Source: Luidia sarsii (lineage: Eukaryota; Echinodermata; Asteroidea; Paxillosida; Luidiidae). From it: DNA of 64,000 nt. Numbering within the stretch: the first letter of the stretch is position 1; each line of letters begins with the position of its first letter. A program made the translations under genes and the position numbers. Shown here one piece after another: positions 46,101-60,300 of this stretch. The notes beneath the pieces were generated by a model. That model had not been told where the DNA came from and ran no database searches. It worked only from the letters and a program-made list of their open reading frames with translations. Where the stretch lies: positions 21,673,624 to 21,737,623 of the forward strand of contig OX465101.1 of assembly GCA_949987565.1 (NCBI GenBank), given 5' to 3'.

Positions 46101-49100
46101 TCGTCCGCAGTCCAGGTGAAAAAAGTGTGGAAAAAGGTGGAAAGTGTTCCAGATACATATAGTTCTGTGAATAAAAACTTGACACCCTGTGTACAAAGTA
46201 CAAACCTTATGTGAAAGAGTGCCATGTAATGGAACAATAGTACAAACCTAGTTATGGGAAAGATTGCCATACATGTATAGGAACAATAGTACAAACCTAG
46301 TTATGGGAAAGAGTGCTATACATGTATAGGAACAATAGTACAAACCTAGTTATGGGAAAGAGTGTCATGTAATGGAACAATAGTACAAACCTAGTTATGG
46401 GAAAGAGTGCCATACATGTATAGGAACAATAGTACAAACCTAGTTATGGGAAAGAGTGCTATACATGTATAGGAACAATAGTACAAACCTAGTTATGGGA
46501 ACGAGTGCCATACATGTATAGGAACAATAGTACAAACCTAGTTATGGGAAAGAGTGCCATATAATATGTATAGGAACAATAGTACAAACCTAGTTATGGG
46601 AAAGAGTGCCATACATGTATAGGAACAATAGTACAAACCTAGTTATGGGAAAGAGTGCCATACATGTATAGGAACAATAGTACAAACCTAGCTATGGGAA
46701 AGAGTGCCATACATGTATAGGAACAATAGTACAAACCTAGTTATGGGAAAGAGTGCCATACATGTATAGGAACAATAGTACAAACCTAGTTATGGGAAAG
46801 AGTGCCATACATGTATAGGAACAATAGTACAAACCTAGCTATGGGAAAGAGTGCCATACATGTATAGGAACAATAGTACAAACCTAGTTATGGGAAAGAG
46901 TGCCTTACATGTATAGGAACAATAGTACAAACCTAGTTATGGGAAAGAGTGCCATACATGTATAGGAACAATAGTACAAACCTAGTTTTGGGAAAGAGTG
47001 CCATACATGTATAAGAACAATAGTACAAACCTAGTTATGGGAAAGAGTGCCATACATGTATAGGAACAATAGTACAAACCTAGTTATGGGAAAGAGTGCC
47101 ATACATGTATAGGAACAATAGTACAAACCTAGTTATGGGAAAGAGTGCCATACATGTATAGGAACAATAGTACAAACCTAGTTATGGGAAAGAGTGCCAT
47201 ACATGTATAGGAACAATAGTACAAACCTAGTTATGGGAAAGAGTGCCATACATGTATAGGAACAATAGTACAAACCTAGTTATGGGAAAGAGTGCCATAC
47301 ATGTATAGGAACAATAGTACAAACCTAGTTATGGGAAAGAGTGCTATACATGTATAGGAACAATAGTACAAACCTAGTTATGGGAAAGAGTGCCATACAT
47401 GTATTGGAACAATAGTACAAACCTAGTTATGGGAAAGAGTGCCATACATGTATAGGAACAATAGTACAAACCTAGTTATGGGAAAGAGTGCCATACATGT
47501 ATAGGAACAATAGTACAAACCTAGTTATGGGAAAGAGTGCCATACACGTATAGGAACAATAGCACAAACCTAGTTATGGGAAAGAGTGCCATACATGTAT
47601 AGGAACAATAGTACAAACCTAGCTATGGGAAAGAGTGCCATACATGTATAGGAACAATAGTACAAACCTAGTTATGGGAAAGAGTGCCATACATGTATAG
47701 GAACAATAGTACAAACCTAGTTATGGGAAAGAGTGCCATACACGTATAGGAACAATAGCACAAACCTAGTTATGGGAAAGAGTGCTATACATGTATAGGA
47801 ACAATAGTACAAACCTAGTTATGGGAAAGAGTGCCATACATGTATAGGAACAATAGTACAAACCTAGTTATGGGAAAGAGTGCCATACATGTATTGGAAC
47901 AATAGTACAAACCTAGTTATGGGAAAGAGTGCCATACATGTATAGGAACAATAGCACAAACCTAGTTATGGGAAAGAGTGCCATACATGTATAGGAACAA
48001 TAGTACAAACCTAGTTATGGGAAAGAGTGCCATACACGTATAGGAACAATAGCACAAACCTAGTTATGGGAAAGAGTGCCATATATGGACAACAGTTGAC
48101 ACCATGTGTACAAACCTAGTTATGGGAGAGAGTGCCATACATGTATAGGAACAATAGTACAAACCTAGTTATGGGAAAGAGTGCCATACATGTATAGGAA
48201 CAATAGCACAAACCTAGTTATGGGAAAGAGTGCCATACATGTATAGGAACAATAGTACAAACCTAGCTATGGGAAAGAGTGCCATATATGGACAACAGTT
48301 GACACCATGTGTACAAACCTAGTTATGGGAGAGAGTGCCATACATGTATAGGAACAATAGTTCAAACCTAGTTATGGGAAAGAGTGCCATACATGTATAG
48401 GAACAATAGTACAAACCTAGTTATGGGAAAGAGTGCCATACATGTATAGGAACAATAGTACAAACCTAGTTATGGGAAAGAGTGCCATACATGTATAGGA
48501 ACAATAGTACAAACCTAGTTATGGGAAAGAGTGCCATACATGTATAGGAACAATAGTACAAACCTAGTTATGGGAAAGAGTGCCATACATGTATAGGAAC
48601 AATAGTACAAACCTAGCTATGGGAAAGAGTGCCATACATGTATAGGAACAATAGTACAAACCTAGTTATGGGAAAGAGTGCTATACATGTATAGGAACAA
48701 TAGTACAAACCTAGTTATGGGAAAGAGTGCTATACATGTATAGGAACAATAGTACAAACCTAGTTATGGGAAAGAGTGCTATACATGTATAGGAACAATA
48801 GTACAAACCTAGTTATGGGAAAGAGTGCTATACATGTATAGGAACAATAGTACAAACCTAGTTATGGGAAAGTGCCATATTTGAACAACAGTAGTCACTG
48901 TACAAATCCTATGGGGGGGGGGGAGAGTGCCATGTACAGACAACAGTTGACACTGTGTACAAATCCTATGGGGGAAAGAGTGTCATATACATGTAGGGAC
49001 AACAGTGAACTGTATACAAACGCTAAGGGGGAAAAGAGCCATATATGGACAACAGTACTCACTGTGTACAAACCGTACAGGGAAAAGTGCCATTTAGGGA

Positions 49101-51299
49101 CAGCAGTACACACTCTGTGTACAAATCCTATGGGGGAGTGTGCCATATACGGACAACAGTTGACACCCTGTGGAAAAGACATCCATAAAGGGAAAACAGT
49201 ACACACTGTTGACAAATCCTATGGGGGGAAGAGTGCCATATACTGGTATGGACTTTCAGACAACCCTTGATACCCAGTGTGCAGACATTATGGGGGAAAT
49301 TTTCACTTTGCATTCTCACTTTGTGTACCATACATACCCCATTGGGGAAAAATGTACGGACAGCACATGGCATCCTATGCACGTATACCATGTGACTTAT
49401 CTGAGGAAGTGCTTTTGAAGATTGTGTTTCCCGTTTGTTACTCTCTAACCTTAAAAATAGCTGTTCATGAGTTCCGATTTTCCCTATTAGCAGAACACTG
49501 GGTGCCTAAGAGCAAAATGTGCACAGAATATTAAAAAGACAAATAAGGACAAAGATAAGTTGTCTTATTGGGAAGGCAGCCACCAGATGGCTGAGTAGCT
49601 TGGGTGGTAAGAGCACTGGTACCTTAAGACAGAGGTCTCAAGGTCTTTTCACACTGTTCCTAATCTCAGGGTCTGAACCGGTTCCGACCCCAAGATTGTT
49701 TTTTCAACCCTTTTCCCACTACTCAAATTTCAAACCCAGTTCCAACCCAGGTAGCATGCTCTATAGCCGGATCAAAATCAACCCTGGCAGGGACCAGGGT
49801 TGAAAATCGATCCGAATTGAAATTGCATTTTTCAGCTTGAACCGGTTCGAAACTGATGGTGTGAACCGCCCCAAAGTGAGTTGATCCATGTTTCTGTGGA
49901 AATCTGACACAGGTACAAAGGTCAATAAACAATCAGGTGCGTGGCACCGCACTCGATCCGTGTTGTTGAGAATTCATAGTGTGAAAACGCAGGGCGCTAT
50001 CCGGATTGAAAGTTACCCGGTTCACGCAGCGGCCGGTTTGCGTCATGAGCAGTGTGAACGTTGCGTCTCTGTGATCTGTGTCGAAAACAACCAAGGCTGA
50101 ACCGGGGGGCGGATCCGGGTTGGTTTCAACCCGGTTCGAAGCGGAGAAAGTGTGAAAAGGCCTTCGGGTTCCAGTGTCCCAGACCTTTCAAATTTGGGAT
50201 GAATAAGTAGGTAGGTAGGGTTTAGAGGCGTCTGTCCCCAGAAAAGATGGAGACATTACCGATGTCAACAGGGTTTAGGCCTAAGTAATTGATTAGTTTC
50301 TCCGCTGATGGGACAAACATATCCCCATACTGCGGTTTGGGTGCTGGTATGGATTGGTGGCCTGACTTTCTCTTCAAGATTGTCCTAGTTTCTTTGTTTT
50401 CATACATGCATTTTTATTGGATACCTTTCGCTGGTTTTTACAGCCTTTTTTTTGTAATGCGCCTTTGATCACCGCGTTGGAAAGGCTGCACTGTAAATTC
50501 CAAATGATTATTATTATAAGCAGTTGGATTGATTTCATTGCAAATCTACCAATATGATAAATCTACGTAAAACTTGAAACTCATGCTCTGGTTGATTGAC
50601 CCTTTGCAGCCTTTCCAAACATGTTTGAGTAATATTTTAAACAAGATTTGATATCAATAGTCATCTTCATTCACACTTATCTTCATATCTTCTTTAATTA
50701 AAGTCAAATCATTTGAAATCAATTGCATGGCTCCCCTTAAAAGTTGAAATTGATAAACAAAAATGATATCACATTTGCAGACACATGATCATCTGTACAT
50801 AGGAGTCTTTGTGACACTTTATTTTCAACTGAAAAGTTGAACCCCAAATTTCGGAAAACCAACTCAAATTAAACGTTTAGAGAGGTTTTGATACCAGGAG
50901 AACCTTTCTCTACCTTTGAGGATGATCCTTCTGGGGATTGTAACATCAGGCCCTCTATTTTTGTTTTGGTTCAGTGGAGAATTAACAGTATTGTGTCATT
51001 CTCATTTGAATGTTTTCCAGCATTGAGGAAGAGCCTCCGAGGTACCGGGAGACCTTGACTGAGCAGGAAGCTGAGCAAGTCCGTCGCAGCCGCAGCAACT
51101 CACTGGAAAGGCCCCGCTTTGTGCCGCTGCCCCCGGCCACTATGGAGGGTGAAGGGTACGAGGAGGCAGCCATGCCGGTCAGCAGCAGCAACAGCAGCCA
51201 CCGGGAGAGCGGCAAGAGCAAGGAGGGGGAGCGCGATCACCGGGCCAGGTATGAGCGGTCTGCGGACAGCGGCGGCGGCCGGAACAGCCACGACAAAAG

Positions 51300-51332
<33 letters not shown>

Positions 51333-54300
51333 CTCCCACCAGGAGGACCCGTCGTGGAAGGGCAAGGACCGGGCGGGCGGCAGGGACCGTGGCGGTGGCA
51401 GCCGGGACCGGTCCCGGGACGGGGAGCGGAACCGCTGGGACCAGGAGCAGCCGACCAGGCAGCGTGACCCGCGCAAGGACAAGGACTTCCTTGCCGAGAG
51501 GGGCAGCAAGAAGTCAGACGCCTCCTTGCCGCCCAGCGACGTGCCCCCGCTCTACCACTTCCTCGGCAAGAACGAGCCCAAGAAGCAAGGGCCCGACGCC
51601 GAGGAGTCCAAGCGGCGCAAGCCCGGCATCCCCATGCCGACCAAGTCCAGGCGGGCACCGCCCACGCCGCCGCCTCCGGGGGAGGGGCAGCCCAAGCCCA
51701 TTGAGATCGCACCCGATGTGGCGGAGACACCCAGGGCACTGAAGTCCATCCTCAAGAAGTCCATCCTGAAGAAGGGGAAGGCAGCCGGCGAGGAGGGCCA
51801 GGCCAGGCACGAGAAGCCGGCCGAGCAGTCCCCCCAGGGCGGCCTCAGGCAGTCCCCGGCCCCAGGCCACGGCCAGTCCCCGTCCCCAGTGACGGCCCAG
51901 CTGCAGGCGGAGCCGGACCCACCCCGGTCGGCGCCATCTCTCTTCCTGCCCCAGGCAGAGCGGCCGCCAGCCACCGCTGCCAGCCAGCTCGAGCACATGC
52001 AGCCTGAGTTTTTGCCCGTCGGCGCCCAGCCCCAACAGGCGGCCGTGCTCCAGCCGCGTGCCGCGGCACAAGCTCCGTTCGTCCGGACGCCGCCCCCGAT
52101 TCAGGTGCCCCAGGCGAGCAGTGGCCTGGAGCCCCCAACCCCATCAGTCCCACTGGGTCTCCTCGACTCTCTTGCCGGCGAAGGTCTGCCTGCCGGCATC
52201 ACAGCTGACAAGATCAACACTCTACTGAGCAGTCTGAGTGGGCTGCACCAGGGGGCAGTGTCCACTGCTCAGTTTGTGCCCCAGCAGCCGCAGCCGCAGC
52301 TGCATCCACAGCAGTTTGCTGCATTCGGTGTGGCGCCACCTCGAGGCCAGTTGCAGCACCACCCTTTCCCTCCCAGCTCCCAGGGGGTGCACCCGGAGAT
52401 GCTGCAAGCCGGTCCTGCCGACTCGCACCAGATCTTTCCATCGACCCCTGAGCAGATGCATCCCACGTCCCTCCAGTCCTTGTCTGCCGTCTCGTCTGCC
52501 GTGTCCTCCCAGCAGGTGTTCTCCCTCATCAGCCAGCTGACGCAGTCAGTGGCCGCCACCCAGCAGTTGCTGACCACGCCGTCTCACCAGGGCCACTCTG
52601 TCAACCCCCAGTCCGCCTACCCTCCGGTCGTCGCTCAGCCGCCGCCGCCGAAGCAGCCCGCCCTGGCCCTGGACGAAACCACGGCCAGCAAGATCAGGAA
52701 TCTCGCAGAGAGTCTTAGCCAGACCATCAAAGCTTCCACCTCCCAGCCGAGCGCCCCCGGCCTCTTCTCCGGCAGGGAGCCAGACGTGGGAGGCAACTAC
52801 CCTGCGCGGTCGCAGCCGGAATTCCAGAAGGATCCCACGCCACCGACGTTGCAGGACCAGTCGCAGATGCAGAGTGTCAGCTATTCCACTTCCATAGGGC
52901 AGGACGCCTTCGGTCACGCATCCTCCAGCCAGGCGAAACCGTTCACAGTTCCGGCTCTAGAAGCACCGGCCGAGCCAAGTGAACCCCTCTACACGGGTTT
53001 CGTTTCCTTGGACGACGAAGATCGGTTCCTGTACGGCGACGCCGAAGAGGAAGACAAGCACAAAGAGCCTGACATCAAGCTCACCCGAGAGACCCCAGCC
53101 CCGCAGCCCACAGATGCGCCGGCCCCAGAGAAGAAAGTGGAAGCTCCCAGTGATGACCAAATCAAGAACATCCTCTCTGCCATTGGCTTTGATTTTGGCC
53201 TGGCCCAGAAGATCAAGCAGCAGAAGGAGCAAGGGGCAGACGTCAAAGGGAAGAAGTCCAAGGGCCGCTCCAGTCGCTCCACTAAAACAAAGCCGGAGGC
53301 ACAACCCGAGAAGAAGAGCTCAGAGCCTGTGGTGCAGGCCTCACCTGTGCCAGTCATCGAAGACAGCCTTGGAGGCCTGAACAAGACTGCCTCCTTTCTG
53401 GACAGCGGACTGAAAGCTGACCACGAGCTGGACGCCTTCATCGGGGACGCCAAGAGGAACGTCTCCAAGCACAAGAGACAGTTCCCCGACAGCGACGATG
53501 CCGAACCCAATACGTCGGACATGCCGGGCCCGAGCGAAGGGCAGCAAGCCGACCAAGGATGGTCCGGTTATTCCCACGAGAACACCGGCAGCTATGCCAC
53601 AAACCAGCCGCCATCAGCCGAAGAGAAGTACGTGACTGAGCAAGCAGAGGCCCCGATGGAAACCGATGATCGCCATTACTATCAGCCCAAAGCGGCCGAC
53701 CAACAACCTCAAGATGTGCATTATCAGGGCAGCAGTGCCTACGGCAATGAGTCCTATCCAAATCCTAGTGGTCACCACCAGGGGGAGTACTACCAGAGTG
53801 CGCCTGCAGCCCAGGCCAACCCTCCCCATCCGAGCCAGCAGTATGCCCCCATTGAGCAGACGGTTCAGTTTGTGACCTCGGAGGACTCCTTCGGAATGGC
53901 GGGGCCGCCAAGCGTGGCCAGAGACCCCCAGGGCTTCCAGCCGGAGAACATCTTCATCTCGGTCAACACCAGTGGGGACTCGTCCGGCTCCAGCCGGGTG
54001 GTTCTGCTGCCCAAGGCCGACCCGGTCCTGGATGAGCGCCAGCGGCGCATCCTGGAGATTGAGCGGCGCTACCAGCAGGGCAGCGACCCCAAGGAGGTCA
54101 AGCCGGCCGCGGAGACGGAGTGGGAGAAAGAGCGCCGCCTGCGGCAGGAGGCGGAGGAGATGATCGAGAAGGAGAAGCAGCGGCGCCGGGAGGAGCGCAA
54201 GCGCAAGGAGGAGGAGGAGCGCAAGCTCAAGGACGAGGAGCGCAAGAGGAAGGACGAGGAGCGCCGGAAGAAGGAGGAGGAGCGCAAGCGGCGGGACGAG

Positions 54301-57300
54301 GAGCGGAAGAGGAAGGAGGACGAGGAGAGGAGGAAGCGGGAAGCCCGGCGGGAGAAGGAGTGGGAGCTGTCGCGGCTCCTGGAGGGGGACCCCACCCTCA
54401 GGGCTGACGTGGCCACCTACCGGGCCAAGATTGACGAGCTGGAGACGGAGCTGGAGAGGCTGGGCAAGAAGCTGATGGAGCTGAAGCGGCAGGGCCACCT
54501 GGGCGGCAGCCACCGGGACACGCTGCTCAACGAGAACAACCAGCTCCAGGACAAGATCTGTGATCAGCTGCGGGTGCTGCGCCGGCGGATGAACCAGCAG
54601 CGAGAGGTGGAGGACAGCCGACAACAACAGCAGCAGCAGCAGCAGCAGGTGGTGGCGACAGCCCAAGGGAGAAGCCGCAGCCGCAGCCACAGCCGTAGCC
54701 GCTCCCGCAGCCGCTCGCCAGAGAGGAGAGCCCCAAGGGACAGTTTCTGGTCCTCACGGATTGAGCGGCTGTCCAAGGACTCCAAGGAGTCCTCCAAGGA
54801 TGCCTTGAAGAGGGACCCTGGCAAAACAGCACCGGCAAAACCAAAGGACAAGAAAGCAGCGGCCCAAGAGGTAACTGAAACCATCCCGCTTTGTCTTCAA
54901 GCAAACTGGTTTACATTTGAGGGCAGAAGAATCTAACTCTGACCCTTGTATTATGTGGTCTGATATCTTAAGGGGGGGATTTCATATAGGGGGATTTTTA
55001 TTCCAAGCAGATCATGAAATTTGATGAAGATCTTGGCAGTTATTAATCCAAGTATTAATCACTTAGATTATATTGTTAGTGAGTGACTACAATTAGGCTT
55101 CTGCCAATTGTTGCATGATTTGGACAGATTTTTGAGGTTTTGCGGGGTGAGTTTTTTTAAATCTTGATCCTGCTTGAGTCTGTTGAATGCCACGGGTTTC
55201 GTTTCTCTTTCTCGGCCCGTTAATTCTTTTAGGAGATCAAGCCAAGGATGGCAGGATCAGACGCAGCCCCGGCTGCTGAGAAATCGGACAAGCTGCTTCG
55301 CTTTGAGTTCAATTACTACGACCCCGGCGACCACTGGTGTAAGCTGTGCAACATCCAGTCCACCACCCTGAACGATTTCTTCGTCCATCTGCACGCCAAG
55401 ATGCACGCCAAGGTGAGCGAGGCAGTCCGGGGCACGCAGGCCCTCCCCTCCCCTCCCTGGAGGCTGGGGCTGTGCCTTTCATCACAAGTTGACGTGTTGT
55501 CTACCGGTCGTAGGCTGGTCGGCCCGGCCCGCATTGCATTAACCCTCAGTGCACTCACCCCCAACCCTTGATTTGTCTTATTTTTCCCGTAGGACATCTT
55601 GCCGTATTGGACCAGGTGCTCTTGGCAGCTTTGCTCGGTTTTATTGCATTGAACACCCCCCCCCCAAAAAAAAAAAAAAAGAAGAAAAAAAAAAAAAAAA
55701 AGTCGACAGGCCTGTTTTTCTTGCATCTCTTGACTTGAATTTCACATTTTGTCAGGCAAAAAGGAAAACCCCTCCTGAACCATTGCAGGGAAGAATGTGG
55801 ATTTCTTCAAGCAAGACCTCTTCACTTCTCCATGCTTGGTGGCCGGTCCCATTGATTCCAATAATGATTTGGCTAAACACTGGTGCCCTCCAGTGCTGTT
55901 GTTGTTCCCACTTCGCTGCCATTTGAACCAGTCAAGGAAAGAGCTACCCGTGTCTTCTCCAAAGAGGAGGTGTCCTTTATGATGTCTATGCTTTTGTCGT
56001 GATAACTCCCACGGAGACTTTAGGTGCTGTTGGTTGAGTGGTTCGATCTGCTACACTAACAAAGCTTGAACTGTGCATGCATCCGCATGCGTGGCAGTTG
56101 CCTATCAAGTCTAGACTTTGGGTGGATTAGTTTGCATTGTGTACGGTACAGTGCGTTTGTTCGTGGTAGTGTGGGCATCGTTCATTGCACCGCATTTGTG
56201 TGTAGTTCTGGCCTAGTGCCTCTCATCCTGCACCCCTCCGGAAAAAAATATCTTGACGTAAAGCAAATCGACTGAGCTTCACTACCCGGGGGTAGACAAT
56301 TTTTAGACACTACACAGATAAGTGAGAAAACCCAGGCAAGCCTCGCGCTTTTTAACTAGCCCACCGGGCTAGTACATTTAGTTTTTTGCTAGCCCGCAGC
56401 AAGTTTTACTAGCCCTGTATAATTAATATTGAATTGAACACAAGGTTATTAGGTCAAGTAAAACAAATTATTAGTTTCTACTTTCTCATCCCCGCCCGCA
56501 TTGTTTTTTGCCGCCACACCGCTGTCTACTTTTTCTAGTCCACCGGGCTAGCAAAGTGGGTCATTTTACTAGCCCGCAGCTGTTTTTACTAGACAATGAC
56601 CGTCAGGCTAGTGCTAAGATCGAGCCTTGCCAGGACAGTTGCTATTTTGACCGTTAACTTTGATTGGCCCTTAAGTCAGGGACAGAACTGGCTTGTGTAC
56701 CGGTATCGCACTGTGATTCACTTAGGAATACTGCATGGGCCATTGTTGCCTGCTATTATTTGTAAGAAAAACCGTGGTTATGGCAATACCACACTCCTGA
56801 CACGGTATTTGGAAATCTTGACGAGAGCAATGTCCTCGCATATGAATAATTATCATCCAACTTTGCCTTGGTCACAGTTATAGCACTCACTTTAGGGCCG
56901 GGACTGGCAATCGGTTTGCTGTCTTGCCCCCAAGCCAGAGTCCGATGGCATTTGGTGCAGTAAAAGGGCACGCAGTAGGTAGGACCAAACAAAACTGAAC
57001 AATGACCTTGGAACATTACCGTGGATTTCTCGCCCAAACCCCGTGAGAAAACTGGAGAGCGCGGCTGCGTTTTTTGGTTGTTGGCCCAAACCCGATGGAG
57101 GGTATTCGCTGAGGGTCGTTAACTGGCAAACGGACTTGTGTGGTGATTAAGACGTGGAATTAAAGCTTGGCAGAATTAAGCACAGCTGCAGTGCGCACTG
57201 CACAGTGAGAGGCTGCTGTGACGCCGGTAAAGTTTACTCACCAAGGTAAAGGCAAGACTCAACATCAGCATTCACTTACAGAAACAAGATTTCTGCAATT

Positions 57301-60300
57301 TTGATTATCACCCTCAATGGTTTTTAGAAGAAAAAAAAAATCACATTTCTGTCCCCTTTTTTTTTCAATTCAGAATGTATTGTGGCATGTAGTTTTGCCT
57401 TTTTTAATCAACGTGTTTTTTTTTTCTCGTGTCATTCTGTCATTCTGTCATCGTGTCGTCCCTGGGTGTGTCTGGATCTCGTGTTGCGTCCCCGGTTGCA
57501 GAATTGCGATCCATACGACCGCCCCTGGATGAAAAGCAACATTGGGAAATTAAAGAAGAAAGCCGCCAACACAATCGATGCTCCCATCACAGGTAAGCAG
57601 GCGTAGCGCCAATCCCATTGAGTTTAATTAGTTTATTGGTTTGCTTTATACTTTTATAGCACTTTTTAGGGCTAACGATTGTCATTCTCTTTAGAATACC
57701 GTGTGAAATTTAAAAATATAATGACATTTTTTGTCTTGGTTTTTTGGCTTGGTAGACTTCCCCATGTTATCTTAAATTATTTCAATGGAAGATATTAATG
57801 AATGGTGATGAATATTTATTTTTTCCCATATTTATTTTTTCCCACATTAATTTTGTTGCACAAACTCATACCCATGTCCTTCAAGTTGTAGAGTAGTAAT
57901 GATAATGTTGCATCCATTGGACATGTTGCACCCCTTTACAATGGGTCCATGAGGATGGCCCATGTTACATTACAAAAATGAGTCTGACATGAAAGATGGC
58001 CACCCAATTGTATACCTACATATTTCCTTATATTTTATTACATTTTGTTTTGGATGTGCCATTGACCTCAGTCAGTTATGTCTATACAACGCCCTCTGTA
58101 GTTTATAGCACAAAATGCTTAATAATAATGGTAATAATTGATATGATTTATAATGCACCCAATCAAAATCTGAGTGCTGTAGGCGCAGTTAGAAGAGAAG
58201 GTTATAAGAAGCAAAGAAAGTACAAAATACAAATGCACGAGTAATCAAATGGAGACATTAAACAAGTGAGTTTTTAGACTGCTTTTAAATGAATCTGGTG
58301 AAGAGGAATTTTTCAGAACTGAGGGTAAGTTATTCAGTCCATTAGGTGGGGCCGGTGTGGGCAAAAGCTTGCATGCCCCAAGTTGTAGGGAATTTTGGAA
58401 ATAGAAGAGATGAACGTAGGGATCTAACAGCCTGGGTGTAACTATGAACTAAGTCGATATTATACTGAGGAGCAGTGCCCTTAACACAATGGAAATCAAA
58501 AGTAGAATCTTAAAAATAATGCGATCTCTGACCTGTTACCAGTGAAGTGATTTCAAAATAGGGGTAATATGAATGTATTTCTTACACAATGTATGAATGT
58601 AGTCACACAAGCTGCCAAATTTGTAGCCTTTGTAGTTGTATAGAGAGGCGGGTTTGTAAATGGAATAACATAGAATTGACCACTTAGACTGAAAAACCGT
58701 TAACTGTTTTATGGACTGACGGGTCACCTTGTTTGCAGGAGCTGAGTTCCTCATGCCGGTCAACGGGTTCTACTGCCGATTGTGCCAGGAGTTCTTCGGC
58801 GACGGAGTCTGCGCCACCGAGCACGTCAAGACGGCGAGCCACAACCGCGCCTACGAGGTACACGCGCTGTCATCGGCAGCGAAAAAGCCCTCCGACTTGC
58901 AGTAGCGGCGATGGGTGGCATTGTGGTTGTGTTACACCAAATTAATTTTTATTTTTAATTGGTAATTTGTTTATTTAAAATAATATACAACAATGTTGCA
59001 AACTCCTAATAGTTACTTTACTCCCATTCTTCCCTTCCCTTCCCTTCCCTTCCCTTCCCTTCCCTTCCCTTCCCTTCCCTTCCCTTCCCTTCCCTTCCCT
59101 TCCCTTCCCTTCCCTTCCCTTCCCTTCCCTTCCCTTCCCTTCCCTTCCCTTCCCTTCCCTTCCCTTCCCTTCCCTTCCCTTCCCTTCCCTTCCCTTCCCT
59201 TCCCTTCCCTTCCCTTCCCTTCCCTTCCCTTCCCTTCCCTTCCCTTCCCTTCCCTTCCCTTCCCTTCCCTTCCCTTCCCTTCCCTTCCCTTCCCTTCCCT
59301 TCCCTTCCCTTCCCTTCCCTTCCCTTCCCTTCCCTTCCCTTCCCTTCCCTTCCCTTCCCTTCCCTTCCCTTCCCTTCCCTTCCCTTCCCTTCCCTTCCCT
59401 TCCCTTCCCTTCCCTTCCCTTCCCTTCCCTTCCCTTCCCTTCCCTTCCCTTCCCTTCCCTTCCCTTCCCTTCCCTTCCCTTCCCTCCCCTCCCTTCCCTT
59501 CCCTCCCCTCCCCTCGCCTCCCCTCGCCTCGCCTCGCCTCCCCTCCCCTCCCCTCCCCTTCCCCTCCCCTCCCCTTCCCCTCCCCTCCCCTTCCCATCCC
59601 TCCTTCCCTTCCCTTCCCTCCTTTTGCGTTCTCTTCTCTCCTTCAGAAATTTGCTGAGGAAAACGCCTTCTACGAAAAGCGGCTGAAGATCGAAAGGGCG
59701 GCCGGCCGGGCCCAGAAGCTGAAGTTGGCTGTGAACCAGGAACGGGAGCACAAGCGCAAGCAGGACTATGACGATGACGACTACGATGAGGAGGGCGGCT
59801 GGGACGAGAGCGAGGAGCCTGAGGGGCAGACCAAGAAGCCAAAACTGGAGGAGCCAGCGCCCAAGCCCAGCGAGCCCCGGGGCCAGAAGGGCTTCGGGCT
59901 ATTCGAGTTCGGAAAGAGCGGAGACGCCAAGGCGGAGAAGGATCCCAAGGCGAAGATAGAGGCAAATGCGAAGGTAGAGATGGAGAGCAAGCTGAAGAGG
60001 CCAGAGAAAGTGCCTGACAAGCCGCCAGATGTGACTGAGCCTCCCCAGGAGTTCTCAGGCCGGTCCCCGATCGCCCTGGCCCCCCAGGCTGTCCCAGCCG
60101 CCTCGGCAGGCCCGCCGGCCCAAGAGGCTGCCCCCAGCATGACGGTGGCCGAGAAGAAGGCTGCCCTGACCGCCAAGCTGGCCCCCATGGTGGGCAAGAT
60201 GAGGGGCAAGGGCAGTAGGTTCCTGCTGCGCAAGACGCCCGGCCCTAAGCCGGCCCAGGCCAGCAAGCTGGTGCCCCAGGGGAACGCCGCTGCTGCGGAG

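Noticed and set aside
46195..48880. CRISPR-like regular repeat array
   Set aside because: Units are contiguous without unique spacers and lie in an intron of an animal gene.
53614..54690. 358-codon Leu-rich minus-strand frame
   Set aside because: Antisense shadow of the Glu/Arg/Lys coiled coil of ZNF318 exon 4.
58993..59646. N-terminal Phe-Pro-Ser-Leu-Pro extension fused to ZNF318 exon 8
   Set aside because: The repeat is intronic: exon 7 has a good donor, retained intron stops after 15 codons, and a good acceptor precedes exon 8.
58975..59965. Glu-Gly-Lys-Gly-Arg repeat proteins on the minus strand over the TTCCC array
   Set aside because: Stop-free pentanucleotide repeat read in three frames; no gene features.
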